Of a stretch of DNA of 64,000 bases, positions 6,778 through 14,932 are shown piece after piece. The notes beneath the pieces were generated by a model that did no database searches, was not told the DNA's origin, and saw only the letters and a list, made by a program, of their open reading frames with translations. The stretch covers positions 4,839,501 through 4,903,500 of the forward strand of contig NZ_CP062231.1 in NCBI RefSeq assembly GCF_024707525.1, in the 5' to 3' direction. Position 1 is the first letter of the stretch, and every line of letters starts with the position of its first letter. The stretch comes from Rhizobium sp. TH2 (GTDB lineage: Bacteria > Pseudomonadota > Alphaproteobacteria > Rhizobiales > Rhizobiaceae). The translations under genes were made by a program, and so were the position numbers.

Positions 6778-7875
6778 ATGAAACGGATTCTAGCAACGAC
6801 TGCGCTCGTCATGATCCTGTCCGGCGGCGCCGCCTATGCCGAGATGGGCAACTACACGAGCCAGCCCACCGATATCAACGCGTCGCAATTCATCGGCCAG
6901 CGCATCTACGCAGCCGACACGATGCCGGCCGACAGCGTGCAGCCCGGCGCTGAAAAAGACTGGGATGATGTCGGCGAGATCAACGAAGTGATCCTCGACC
7001 GCTCGGGCAAGATTAATGCCGTGGTCCTAGGCGTCGGCGGTTTCCTGGGCATGGGCGAAAAGGCCGTGGCCGTCCCCATGACCGACGTCAAGTTTGTAAA
7101 GAACGGCGAAGGCGCCGATGACTTCTTCCTTGTCGTGAACACCAACAAGGATGCGCTCGCAGCAGCCCCTGCCTTCGTTTCGGCCGATGAAAAGGCTGCC
7201 CAGCAGACGGCTGCGAAGGATGCGGCGACGCCGGTCGATCCGAACGCCACCGCGACCGATACCACGATGACCGCTCCGGCCGATACCACGGCTGACGCAA
7301 CCGCGGCAAAGCCGGCGGATACCACTACCGCAACGGCCGACACCGCTGTCAAGCCAGTTGATACAACCACGGCTGCGGACACGAGTGCGGCGAAGACGGA
7401 TACGACAACCACCGCGGCTGATACGACGGCCAAGAAGCCGGCCGACGCGACGACCGCGATGGACGACAATGCAGCGACGACGGACACCACCACTACGGCT
7501 TCGACCACCACCGGCAACTCGACGCAGGCAATGTCTGACGAGAACCGCGCGCGGCTGACCCGCCCGGAAATCACCCGTGAGGGCTACCTGGCGGCTCAGG
7601 CGAACGAGATCACCGCCGACAAGCTGACCGGCGCCCGCGTCTATGGCCCGAAGGATGAGGATGTCGGCGAAATCAACCGCATCATTCTCGACAACAACGG
7701 CCAGGTCGATCGCGTCGTCCTCGATGTCGGCGGCTTCCTGGGCATTGGCGAACGTCAGATCGCCGTGACCATGGACGAGCTGAACATCGTCAAGAATGCC
7801 AAGGGCGACGATTTCCGCGTATACATCGACGCCAACCAGGCCAACCTTAAGGCCCAGCCCGAATTCAAGGGCTGA
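6778..7875 (+). CDS. Exported double PRC-barrel domain protein with low-complexity linker
   Basis: A 365-residue protein with a signal peptide (ILATTALVMILSGGAAYAE). There are two PRC-barrel domains, at about residues 33-125 and 265-365. They repeat nearly the same sequence (VGEIN.VILD..G.....V..VGGFLG.GE). Between them, about residues 140-250, lies a Thr/Ala/Asp/Lys linker of imperfect repeats (TTTAADTTAKKPADATT and similar). PRC barrels occur as envelope-stress and RNA-processing modules; this exported form is common and unassigned in rhizobia. GAGGAG precedes the ATG. An exact EcfG-type promoter is upstream and a strong terminator follows, so it is monocistronic. Confidence 0.88.
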   Translation: MKRILATTALVMILSGGAAYAEMGNYTSQPTDINASQFIGQRIYAADTMPADSVQPGAEKDWDDVGEINEVILDRSGKINAVVLGVGGFLGMGEKAVAVPMTDVKFVKNGEGADDFFLVVNTNKDALAAAPAFVSADEKAAQQTAAKDAATPVDPNATATDTTMTAPADTTADATAAKPADTTTATADTAVKPVDTTTAADTSAAKTDTTTTAADTTAKKPADATTAMDDNAATTDTTTTASTTTGNSTQAMSDENRARLTRPEITREGYLAAQANEITADKLTGARVYGPKDEDVGEINRIILDNNGQVDRVVLDVGGFLGIGERQIAVTMDELNIVKNAKGDDFRVYIDANQANLKAQPEFKG

Positions 7876-7894
7876 TCTGGTTCTCACCGGTTGG

Positions 7895-7923
7895 AAAGGG
7901 GTCCGTTCGCGGACCCCTTTTTC
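7895..7923 (+). terminator. Terminator after the PRC-barrel gene
   Basis: A perfect 11-bp stem (7895-7905 with 7910-7920) with a TTCG tetraloop, followed by TTTTT overlapping the end of the stem. It lies 20 bases after the stop codon. Confidence 0.9.
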
Positions 7924-7959
7924 GTGTTTTGAACAGTTCCGCACACAGGATTTGGCCGG

Positions 7960-7984
7960 GGAACCTTTCGTCAAGCACCGGGTT
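7960..7984 (+). promoter_or_regulatory. EcfG-type promoter for the YciF-like gene
   Basis: GGAAC (7960-7964), 16 bases, GGTT (7981-7984), one mismatch from consensus, ending 48 bases before the ATG at 8033. Confidence 0.6.
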
Positions 7985-8032
7985 TCACCCCGTTCAATCC
8001 AACCCGTTCCCGTTCCATGAAAGGATCCAGAC

Positions 8033-8536
8033 ATGGCCAAGGAAATGACGCTTGCCGACCTCTTCTATGACACGCTGAAGGATATCTATTACGCCGAACG
8101 GCAGATTCTGAAGGCGCTTCCGAAAATGGCCCGGGCGGCGCAATCGCCCCAGCTCAAGGCAGGCTTCGAAAAGCACAAGGAACAGACCGAGGGCCAAGTC
8201 GAGCGCCTGCAGCAGGTTTTCGAGATTATCGGCAAGCGGGCGCAGGGCAAGACCTGCGAAGCGATCCAGGGCATCATCGCCGAAGGCGAGGAAATTATGG
8301 AGGAATTCAAGGGCACGCAGGCTCTCGATGCCGGTCTCATCTCCTCCGCCCAGGCCGTCGAGCACTATGAAATCGCCCGCTACGGCACGCTGAAGGCCTG
8401 GGCTAAGCAGCTTGGCTACAAGGATGCGGTACCGCTGCTCGATGCCACGCTCAAGGAAGAAACCCTGACGGACGAGACGCTTTCCAAGCTCGCCGAAACA
8501 GCGGTCAACGCAGCGGCAGGCAAGAAGGCTGCCTGA
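8033..8536 (+). CDS. Ferritin-like YciF/DUF892 family protein
   Basis: A 167-residue all-helical protein of the YciE/YciF (DUF892) family. The start MAKEMTLADLFYDTLKDIYYAERQI and the later AVEHYEIARYGTLKAWAKQLG carry the Glu, His and Tyr residues typical of this ferritin-like four-helix bundle. The family is stress induced across proteobacteria; a di-iron site is likely but its chemistry is unknown. AAAGGA precedes the ATG. It has its own EcfG-type promoter and a very strong terminator, so it is transcribed alone. The end is alanine/lysine-rich (NAAAGKKAA). Confidence 0.92.
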   Translation: MAKEMTLADLFYDTLKDIYYAERQILKALPKMARAAQSPQLKAGFEKHKEQTEGQVERLQQVFEIIGKRAQGKTCEAIQGIIAEGEEIMEEFKGTQALDAGLISSAQAVEHYEIARYGTLKAWAKQLGYKDAVPLLDATLKEETLTDETLSKLAETAVNAAAGKKAA

Positions 8537-8573
8537 CCACCGGCCGCCGGATCGCGAGACACTATGCTGCTTT

Positions 8574-8605
8574 AAAGCGGGGGAGGCAAACGCCTCCCCC
8601 GCTTT
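8574..8605 (+). terminator. Terminator after the YciF-like gene
   Basis: A perfect 14-bp stem (8574-8587 with 8592-8605) around an AAAC loop, with T residues in the 3' arm. It lies 37 bases after the stop codon. Confidence 0.88.
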
Positions 8606-8670
8606 GTATACACGCGAAAGCCCCGAGCAAGGTTGCTTGCTCATTGTTTGAGCAGCTCGGAGAGGTGCTC

Positions 8671-8958
8671 ATGATGCAGCATGTTCGATTTCGCGTGGTA
8701 GGCGGTTTTGCCGCCGAGGCAGCCAGACGGTGGCCCTGCCGTGACGATGTTCGCCAGGAGGCGCAACGCCGGATCAACGCATCCGGCTATACCCGCTACA
8801 GGGCCAAGGCCTTGGCAACGGGCGCCATGATACCGGATGCCATCCGGCATTTCGCGCTCCAGGTCAATTACGTGGCCGAAGCGCTCTCGGTTCTGCAGCC
8901 GATTCCCGAAGATTTTCAATCAGATGCCTATTGGCCAGCGCCTGAACCAGTGAGTTGA
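8671..8958 (+). CDS. Small conserved hypothetical protein
   Basis: A 95-residue protein: MMQHVRFRVVGG, an acidic/Arg-rich middle, and a C-terminal FALQVNYVAEALSVL helix followed by PIPEDFQSDAYWP. GGAGAGG lies 5 bases before the first of two tandem ATG codons (8671, 8674). The composition and amphipathic helix look like real protein rather than a shadow frame, and the antisense frame is poor. I recognise no domain. It precedes the response regulator gene and might be co-transcribed, though a weak EcfG-like box lies between them. Confidence 0.5.
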   Translation: MMQHVRFRVVGGFAAEAARRWPCRDDVRQEAQRRINASGYTRYRAKALATGAMIPDAIRHFALQVNYVAEALSVLQPIPEDFQSDAYWPAPEPVS

Positions 8959-8976
8959 AGCAGTTGTTCTACAACT

Positions 8977-9001
8977 GGAACAAAGGTGATTGCGGCGCAT
9001 T
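8977..9001 (+). promoter_or_regulatory. Weak EcfG-like box upstream of the response regulator
   Basis: GGAAC (8977-8981), 16 bases, CATT (8998-9001), one mismatch at a normally conserved position. It would give a long leader to the ATG at 9127. Weaker than the other sites in this region. Confidence 0.35.
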
Positions 9002-9126
9002 TGCCCAATATGCAAACGCTCACAGCCCCAGAGATGCCGCTTCCCGAAACCGTCGAGGGCTCCTCCCGGAAACCCACCGACGCCGCCGCTCGACGCATGG
9101 TCGTTCCGATCCGGCTTCGGCGCCGG

Positions 9127-9726
9127 ATGTCGGTCACCGACAAGCCCATCCTGATCGTCGAGGACGAATATTTGATTGCGGCTGACCTGGCATATCAGAT
9201 CATCGAGGACGGCGGACACGTGATCGGGCCGGCTCTATCCATCGCCGACGCTCTGGACCTGCTGCGCCACACGGCCGAGCTCGGCGGCGCCATTCTTGAC
9301 GTGAAGGTTGAGCATACCAATACGTTCGATCTGGCCGATGCCCTGACTGACGCGGGCGTGCCCTTCGTCTTCTTCACCGGCTATCGCAGCGTGGCCATCC
9401 CCGACCGTTTCATCGGCGTGCCGAGGATTGTCAAGCCGGCCGGCTGGCGGCAGCTCAGACAGGGCCTTGTTGTTGCGGCCGAAAGGCTGAGCAATACGGG
9501 CAGTGGCAGCTTCCGCGACAGTATCGAAGCGGCACTTCCCACCTTGCGCCGGCAAGCCAGGACGCTGGTCGAGAACCCTGAAGACGCCGACCGGCTGGTT
9601 GAGGATACGCTCGAGCGAGCCATTTCGGCCGTGGCCAATCGGACGCTCAATGTCACGATAGAGGAATGGCTTTTGTCACTGCTCGCCGCCGATGATGACA
9701 AGACGAAGCAGCGCTTTCTCCATTGA
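9127..9726 (+). CDS. Response regulator: N-terminal receiver, C-terminal sigma-70 region 2-like segment
   Basis: A 199-residue protein. Residues about 5-118 are a receiver domain with all key residues: the acidic pair in VEDEYLIAADL, the phospho-Asp in AILDVKV, Thr in FFTGY and Lys in RIVKPA. PFVFFTGY is close to the FATGUY motif of receivers tied to the general stress response. Residues about 130-195 (ALPTLRRQARTLVENPEDAD, LVEDTLERAI, then WLLSLL) look like ECF sigma region 2. PhyR has a sigma-like domain before its receiver; here the order is reversed. Role is inferred: a stress-response regulator or NepR/anti-sigma titrator. The ATG at 9127 lacks a clear ribosome site; 9097 is an alternative. 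Confidence 0.78.
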   Translation: MSVTDKPILIVEDEYLIAADLAYQIIEDGGHVIGPALSIADALDLLRHTAELGGAILDVKVEHTNTFDLADALTDAGVPFVFFTGYRSVAIPDRFIGVPRIVKPAGWRQLRQGLVVAAERLSNTGSGSFRDSIEAALPTLRRQARTLVENPEDADRLVEDTLERAISAVANRTLNVTIEEWLLSLLAADDDKTKQRFLH

Positions 9727-9732
9727 ACGGGA

Positions 9733-10191
9733 TCAGGCTTGAGATTCGTCCTGGAGGATTTCGAGGTCGCGGCGATACTTCTCGGCATCTTCCCCACTGC
9801 GCAGCGCGCTCTGCAGGTTATCCTCAAGGTCGGCCTTCTTCACCGGCAAGGCCAATGGATTGGCGGCCGCACGACGGACGAAAGCTTCATCCTCCTCCCC
9901 GGATCGCCTCGTAAGCGCATCCACCGCACCAATGACCTCCTCCGGAAAGGCGTCGAGCCTGAGCCGTTCGAAGGTCCAGCCCTCGGATTTTTCGATGACG
10001 TCGTGAAGATAGGCGATCGGCCTTAGCGCCGGTTCGACCCGCATGGCCACGCGTTCGCAATGTTCGATATAGGGCCTGCCGTCCTTGCCGGTCTGGCCTC
10101 GATGGGCATTGGTGGCGATGCGCACCGCACGCATGAAAATCTGGTCCTGCGACAAGGAATTCATCGCATTTTCGGTTGCCACAGCTGTCAT
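9733..10191 (-). CDS. HD-domain phosphohydrolase (SpoT-type, small)
   Basis: A 152-residue stand-alone HD protein. The region IATNAHRGQTGKDGRPYIEH, then AYLHDVIEKS, matches the ppGpp hydrolase half of RelA/SpoT proteins (small alarmone hydrolase type), with metal-binding H..HD residues present. No synthetase or regulatory domain is attached. A cytoplasmic role in nucleotide turnover is likely; hydrolysis of ppGpp itself is not proven. AGGAG lies 11 bases before the ATG at 10191; a GTG at 10200 is too close to that site. It converges on the response regulator gene with a 6-base gap. Confidence 0.78.
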   Translation of the reverse strand: MTAVATENAMNSLSQDQIFMRAVRIATNAHRGQTGKDGRPYIEHCERVAMRVEPALRPIAYLHDVIEKSEGWTFERLRLDAFPEEVIGAVDALTRRSGEEDEAFVRRAAANPLALPVKKADLEDNLQSALRSGEDAEKYRRDLEILQDESQA

Positions 10192-10332
10192 TGCGATCAC
10201 GTCTCCTGCCCTCCGTTCACCAGTACATTATTAGCGCATTAACGCTTTGCGTGCACCCCGCGTTCCCTGCGTCTGCGTCATAGCAGCACGTCGAAAAATA
10301 TGGGGCTCGATCCGAAAAATCGTTTGAGATCA

Positions 10333-10358
10333 GGAACAAAGCGGTAACCTCGGAAGTT
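10333..10358 (+). promoter_or_regulatory. Candidate EcfG-type promoter for the 24-residue peptide operon
   Basis: GGAAC (10333-10337), 17 bases, AGTT (10355-10358), one mismatch. It lies 74 bases before the ATG at 10432. The rest of the 240-base gap from 10192 holds no gene I can support. Confidence 0.4.
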
Positions 10359-10431
10359 TTATGTCCAGCCTCGGGAATCCCGGAGGTAACATCTTGGAGA
10401 CTTCTGCAGTCTCAGAAAAATGGAGGATACC

Positions 10432-10506
10432 ATGGGTCGCGGTGCATTACTTTGGCTGCTCGGAGTGCCGATTCCGATCATCATCATTCTCGCACTTTTG
10501 TTCTAG
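10432..10506 (+). CDS. 24-residue single-span membrane peptide
   Basis: A very short but convincing gene: GGAGG 5 bases before the ATG, then MGRGALLWLLGVPIPI followed by IIILALLF and TAG. It is one hydrophobic transmembrane helix with a double proline kink (PIP). Near-identical peptides (MGRG..LWL.G.PIPI...) recur in rhizobia and other proteobacteria in my recollection. It is 9 bases upstream of a large membrane protein gene, which suggests co-transcription and perhaps interaction with it. The function is unknown. Confidence 0.75.
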   Translation: MGRGALLWLLGVPIPIIIILALLF

Positions 10507-10515
10507 GAGATCGAC

Positions 10516-11430
10516 ATGGCAATTCCAACATCTCCGATCGTGGTCGACGCACCGGTAGAGTCGTCGTCATCCGCGGTAAGCTGGGCACCGGTCATCGCTG
10601 GTGCCTTCGTTGCGACCGTCGTCACGCTGATCCTCATGCTGATTGGCGCCGGGCTCGGCCTGACAATGGTATCGCCATGGTCCGGCGAAAGCACCTCAGC
10701 GACGACCTTTAGCATCTATGCCGCCATCTGGCTGGTGATCGTTCAATGGGTATCCTCCGGCATCGGCGGTTACCTCACCGGGCGGCTCCGCACCAAGTGG
10801 GTCGGCGTTCATACCGATGAGGTCTTCTTCCGCGATACGTCGCACGGCCTGCTCGCCTGGGCACTGGCAACGGTCGTGGTCGTGGCACTTCTGAGTTCGA
10901 CCGTTTCGTCGATCGTCAGCGGCGCGACGCAGGCTGCATCCAACATCGTCGGCACTACCAGTGCCGCAGCGGTGACGGCTGCGTCCAACGCTGGGCCGGA
11001 TCTGTCGACGTCCTACTTCACCGACGCGCTTCTGCGCCCATCCGACCCGCGCATCGCTGCCACGGCGACCGCGACGACGGCGCCGGGCTCGAGTGAAGCA
11101 GCGGCAACCGAACTGTCGCGTATCCTGATGCGCAGTGCGGCTGCCGGTGAAATGTCGGCCGAGGACAGGACCTATGTCGAGCAGATCATCGCGGCACGCA
11201 CCGGTCTGAACGAAGCCGATGCGAAGGCACGTGTCGATACGGTGCTGAAGCAGATAGAAGACGCCAAGGTCGCGGCCCAGGAAGCGGCCGACACGGCGCG
11301 CAAGGCTGCAGCGACCACCTCGCTTCTCGCCGCCCTGTCGATGCTGATCGGCGCCTTCATCGCCTGCGTTTCGGCAGCCCTGGGTGGCCGCCAGCGCGAC
11401 GATGACGAGGACGTCTATCTCCGTTCGTAA
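10516..11430 (+). CDS. Multi-span membrane protein of unknown function
   Basis: A 304-residue protein. There are transmembrane segments near residues 22-46, 65-88, 112-133 and a last one near 268-290. Between the third and fourth is a long Ala/Thr/Ser-rich and then charged stretch (SEAAATELSRILMRSAAAGE...), probably a periplasmic coiled-coil-like loop. The C terminus is acidic (RQRDDDEDVYLRS). GGAG precedes the ATG 5 bases away. It follows the 24-residue peptide gene in the same operon and ends in a terminator. I know rhizobial homologues only as hypothetical membrane proteins; a stress link comes from context. Confidence 0.78.
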   Translation: MAIPTSPIVVDAPVESSSSAVSWAPVIAGAFVATVVTLILMLIGAGLGLTMVSPWSGESTSATTFSIYAAIWLVIVQWVSSGIGGYLTGRLRTKWVGVHTDEVFFRDTSHGLLAWALATVVVVALLSSTVSSIVSGATQAASNIVGTTSAAAVTAASNAGPDLSTSYFTDALLRPSDPRIAATATATTAPGSSEAAATELSRILMRSAAAGEMSAEDRTYVEQIIAARTGLNEADAKARVDTVLKQIEDAKVAAQEAADTARKAAATTSLLAALSMLIGAFIACVSAALGGRQRDDDEDVYLRS

Positions 11431-11454
11431 GACACGGAATAGCACTAACGGAAA

Positions 11455-11488
11455 TGGCCTGGCACTTTGAAAGTGCCGGGCCACTTTT
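11455..11488 (+). terminator. Terminator after the membrane protein gene
   Basis: TGGCCTGGCACTTT (11455-11468) pairs with 11470-11483, with one G-T pair; the innermost pairs will open to form the loop. TTTT follows at 11485-11488. It lies 25 bases past the stop codon. Confidence 0.8.
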
Positions 11489-11506
11489 ATTGAATGGGAC
11501 CTGGTT

Positions 11507-11788
11507 TCAGTGGAGACCCGCCCTCAGCGCTTGAACGCGATTGTCTACCGACGCGACGCCGGGAACTCTGGCGGCGACCTCGGCGACGGTTCCGATTTCC
11601 GGCGAGGTTCCTACCGTCCCTGTCAAAATCACGACCGACCCTTCCACGGTCACTTCCACCTGGCTCGAATCAGCGGCCCCGGCGCGGGCGAGCGCTTCGG
11701 CAACGCGTGCTTCGAGCCCGGCTTGTGTGGGATTGTCGATTTCCGCCTGTGGCGGCACATCGTGAAAAGTCTGGGGCTTGAAGACCAT
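11507..11788 (-). CDS. BON domain protein
   Basis: A 93-residue protein that is essentially one BON domain: GLEARVAEALARAGAADSS, VEVTVEGSVVILTGTVGT, then VAEVAARVPGVASVDNRVQ. This is the alpha-beta-beta-alpha-beta pattern of OsmY-type repeats. BON proteins bind phospholipids or other envelope components; here there is no signal peptide, so the location is unclear. AAGGAGATAGAGCA precedes the ATG. The longer open frame up to 12334 is antisense to the divergent gene and is rejected. A perfect EcfG-type promoter lies at 11838-11863. Confidence 0.85.
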   Translation of the reverse strand: MVFKPQTFHDVPPQAEIDNPTQAGLEARVAEALARAGAADSSQVEVTVEGSVVILTGTVGTSPEIGTVAEVAARVPGVASVDNRVQALRAGLH

Positions 11789-11837
11789 TGCTCTATCTCC
11801 TTGAGATCGTCCAAGAATATCCTCGGCGCTTTGGAAT

Positions 11838-11863
11838 AACGAGCTCTCGGATCCAAATGTTCC
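11838..11863 (-). promoter_or_regulatory. Perfect EcfG-type promoter for the BON gene
   Basis: Minus strand: GGAAC (11863-11859), 17 bases, CGTT (11841-11838), exact consensus, 50 bases before the ATG at 11788. Confidence 0.75.
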
Positions 11864-11872
11864 GCCGATTGA

Positions 11873-12355
<483 letters not shown>

Positions 12356-12368
12356 ACCACCAACCCCC

Positions 12369-12496
12369 AGAGCGTTTCATTGTTAACCAAGGCGGCGGGC
12401 GAGCGTCGTACCCTGAGGTACGGCCGAGGCCGGCGCCGCAGGGCCTGGCGGAAAGATGCCCGGCAGAACTGCTTCCATTTAACAATGAAGCGCTCT
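12369..12496. repeat. Structured intergenic repeat, copy 1 (128 bp)
   Basis: Terminal inverted repeats of 18 bases with one mismatch (12369-12386 and 12479-12496). Inside is an imperfect GC-rich stem around a core TCGTACCCTGAGGTACGG, followed by GCCTGGCGGAAAGATGCCCG. The same core and tail occur in the element at 21537-21878, and the 24-base right end resembles 44532-44555. It fills most of the gap between two convergent genes. Confidence 0.85.
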
Positions 12497-12556
12497 ATGG
12501 CACACGAAGGCCCTTCGAATTCGGCGAGCCTTTTCTTGTGACGGAGATAACGAAGG

Positions 12557-13609
12557 CTACGACTGAAGCCATTTCAATACACGGCGCTCATCGTCATCCA
12601 TCCACAGCCCAGCGTTCGCATTCGATGACAGCCGGATTTTTGAGAGTTCCGAAAGCGTGCCGCTCTCGAAATCCTCGAAGACTTTTGGATGGATATAGGA
12701 CGAGCGGCAGACGGCGCGGGTGTTCATCAGCCGGTCGGCGATTGAGTCGATGACCAAGTTGATCTGCCGCTTGAGACCGCGCTGCGATGTCTCCGGTATC
12801 ATGGCGCTCAGGGCAGTCGCCGCGAGCCTTGTAGCACCCCAGGTCCGGAATTGCCGCGACGAGAAATTATCGCCCGACGCATCCCGGATATAGGCGTTCA
12901 CATCCTGCGACCGCACCGCGTGCGGCAGGCCTTCCTCATCGAGATATTGAAACAGTTGCTGGCCGGGCAATTCCTGCAGCTTGCGGATCGCATTGGCGAT
13001 GCGCCGGTCGCGATAGCCGAGCTGCCATTGCTTGCCCGACTTGCCCTTGAACCGGAAACGGATCTCCGATCCTTCGAATTTCACATGCCGGTTGCGCAAC
13101 GTGGTCAACCCATAGGAACCGTTCGCCTGCGCATAGGTCTCGTTGCCGACGCGGATGAAGAGATTGTCGAGCAGCCAGACGACCGTTGCCAGCGCCCGAT
13201 CCTGATCGAGCTTCCGCCGCTTCAGATCCGCGTCGACCTTCTCCCTTATAAGCGGCAGCGCCGCCGCAAAACCCGGCAACAGGGCGAACTTGGTCTCGCC
13301 GCGATGGTCCGACCAAGCTGGGTGATAGCGATATTGCTTGCGGCCCCGCGCATCGTGTCCGGTGGCCTGAAGGTGCGAATTCGGATCGGGAGAGATGCGC
13401 ACGTCTTCATAGGCCGGCGGGATAGCTAGCGAAGCGATCCGCCCCAACTCCTTCTCATTGGTGATACGCTTGCCATTGGCGGCGTGATAGGCAAAGCCAT
13501 CCACGGTGCGGGTTCGCCTGATGCCGTTATCGAGATTGGCGACGTAGACCAGCCCTTCGGGCACATCGACAGGTTCGGCAATGCCGCTCTCTACCGCCGC
13601 GATTGCCAT
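12557..13609 (-). CDS. DNA topoisomerase IB
   Basis: A 350-residue bacterial (poxvirus-like) type IB topoisomerase, which relaxes supercoils by a 3'-phosphotyrosine nick. The catalytic residues are visible: the Arg/Lys-containing RDRRIANAIRKLQELPGQ region and the Tyr in CRSSYIHPKVF, near residue 315. The N-terminal domain (GIRRTRTVDGFAYHAANGKRI) is also typical. Such enzymes are stress-associated in rhizobia. The ATG at 13609 comes one base after the stop of the upstream iron-permease-like gene; a TTG at 13642 would overlap that gene. The pair is driven by an exact EcfG-type promoter at 14100-14125. Confidence 0.92.
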   Translation of the reverse strand: MAIAAVESGIAEPVDVPEGLVYVANLDNGIRRTRTVDGFAYHAANGKRITNEKELGRIASLAIPPAYEDVRISPDPNSHLQATGHDARGRKQYRYHPAWSDHRGETKFALLPGFAAALPLIREKVDADLKRRKLDQDRALATVVWLLDNLFIRVGNETYAQANGSYGLTTLRNRHVKFEGSEIRFRFKGKSGKQWQLGYRDRRIANAIRKLQELPGQQLFQYLDEEGLPHAVRSQDVNAYIRDASGDNFSSRQFRTWGATRLAATALSAMIPETSQRGLKRQINLVIDSIADRLMNTRAVCRSSYIHPKVFEDFESGTLSELSKIRLSSNANAGLWMDDDERRVLKWLQS

Positions 13610-13610
13610 C

Positions 13611-14048
13611 TCATGCCGCCGCGTCGGCTTGGGAGCTGGCAAGCTTGCTGCGAGTTTTCTCGAGATTCGAATTCAGCTCTTCGCCGTCGTCCTGCTCCTC
13701 GCAGGCCTTCTCATCGATCAGCTTGCGCAATTCGCGAAGCTCCTCCTCATCGAGCTTCTCGATGCCGATGAACTTGTTCTGCGCACCCTTGCTGGTCAGG
13801 ATCAGCTCGTCGAGCTTGGCCTGCAACGCCTTGCCGTCGCGGTTCTGCGAGTTCTGCAACACGAAGATCATCAGGAAGGTGACGATGGTCGTGCCGGTGT
13901 TGATCACCAGCTGCCAAACCTCCGAAAAGCCAAACAACGGTCCCGATGCGGCCCAGCTGCAAACCACCGCCAGCGCGATGACGAAGGCAATGGGGGTGCC
14001 CGTGGCATGCGACACAGCATTGGAAAACTTGGAGAAGGCGGCATTCAT
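13611..14048 (-). CDS. Low-affinity iron permease family small membrane protein
   Basis: A 145-residue protein of the PF04120 family. Two transmembrane helices (TGTPIAFVIALAVVCSWAAS and LVINTGTTIVTFLMIFVLQ) are followed by the conserved NSQNRDGKALQAKLDELI and a charged, disordered C-terminal tail. Despite the family name, iron transport by these short bacterial forms is unproven. It is first in a two-gene operon with topoisomerase IB and has an exact EcfG-type promoter about 52 bases upstream. Confidence 0.87.
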   Translation of the reverse strand: MNAAFSKFSNAVSHATGTPIAFVIALAVVCSWAASGPLFGFSEVWQLVINTGTTIVTFLMIFVLQNSQNRDGKALQAKLDELILTSKGAQNKFIGIEKLDEEELRELRKLIDEKACEEQDDGEELNSNLEKTRSKLASSQADAAA

Positions 14049-14099
14049 AGGGATACTCCGTAATCAGCGCATCCCAGCTACAAGAGGTGCGCGCCAATA

Positions 14100-14125
14100 A
14101 ACGCGCGCTCCCCGTTGGCGGTTCC
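14100..14125 (-). promoter_or_regulatory. Perfect EcfG-type promoter for the permease-topoisomerase operon
   Basis: Minus strand: GGAAC (14125-14121), 17 bases, CGTT (14103-14100), exact consensus, 52 bases before the ATG at 14048. Confidence 0.75.
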
Positions 14126-14143
14126 AATATGTGCGATAGCGGA

Positions 14144-14932
14144 CTAAGCCGGAGGCTTGGAACCCTTGTGCGCGGCATCCGTGCGGGCCTTGAGGTCGCG
14201 GAGCGTCGTGAGTTCCAGTTCCGTCGGCGGGGGCGTCTCTTCCAGCGCGTCCGCGAATTTCGCTGGCCAGCCGCACGTCTCCTGCACCTTGTCGCGCGTG
14301 ACGCCGGGATGCATGGAGACCACCGTGAACTCCTTGCTCTCGGGATCGGGCTTCCAGATCGCAAGGTCGGTGATCAGCAGCGTCGGACCCTTGGTCTCGA
14401 TGCCGAGCCGCTGGCGGTGATCGCCGCCGTCGCCATGGCCGAACGACGTGAAAAAATCGATCTTATCGACCATGCCACGGCGCGACTGGACCATGGTGAT
14501 ATAGATCTCACCGGATGAGGTGGCGATCTCCGGCGCGCCGCCACCGCCCGGGAGGCGCGTCTTGGGGTGATCGTAATCGCCGATCACGGTGGTGTTGATA
14601 TTGCCGAACCGATCGAGCTGGGCCGCACCGAGGAAGCCGATAGTGATCCGCCCTCCCTGCAGCCAGTAGCGGAACATCTCGGGCACCGCGACCGTGGTCA
14701 CGGCAGTATCGCAAAGCTCTCCATCGCCGATCGACAGCGGCAGGACATCCGGCTTGGTGCCGATCGTGCCACTCTCGTAGATCAGCGTGATATCCGGCGC
14801 ATGCGTCAGCCGCGCCACGTTGCAGGCGGCCGACGGCGCGCCGATGCCGACGAAGCAGACATCGTCATTGGAGAGCGCCCGTGCAGCAGCGATCGTCATC
14901 ATTTCGTTGGAGGTGTAGGTCGCTTCGCTCAT
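14144..14932 (-). CDS. CoA-transferase subunit B (3-oxoadipate CoA-transferase-like)
   Basis: A 262-residue beta subunit of a family I CoA-transferase. The active-site region LIYESGTIGTKP contains the glutamate that forms the acyl-CoA thioester intermediate (E-S-G motif); FLGAAQLDRFGNINTT is also typical. With its partner it would activate a dicarboxylic acid using succinyl-CoA. Similarity is closest to the CatJ/glutaconate-transferase branch rather than PcaJ of SCOT type. GAGGAGGG precedes the ATG, which overlaps the alpha-subunit stop as ATGA. The IclR regulator next door supports an aromatic (beta-ketoadipate) role. Confidence 0.87.
   Translation of the reverse strand: MSEATYTSNEMMTIAAARALSNDDVCFVGIGAPSAACNVARLTHAPDITLIYESGTIGTKPDVLPLSIGDGELCDTAVTTVAVPEMFRYWLQGGRITIGFLGAAQLDRFGNINTTVIGDYDHPKTRLPGGGGAPEIATSSGEIYITMVQSRRGMVDKIDFFTSFGHGDGGDHRQRLGIETKGPTLLITDLAIWKPDPESKEFTVVSMHPGVTRDKVQETCGWPAKFADALEETPPPTELELTTLRDLKARTDAAHKGSKPPA

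Noticed and set aside
7240..7530. Tandem DNA repeats
   Set aside because: They are imperfect codon-level repeats of a Thr/Ala/Asp linker in an intact coding frame, not an independent repeat element.
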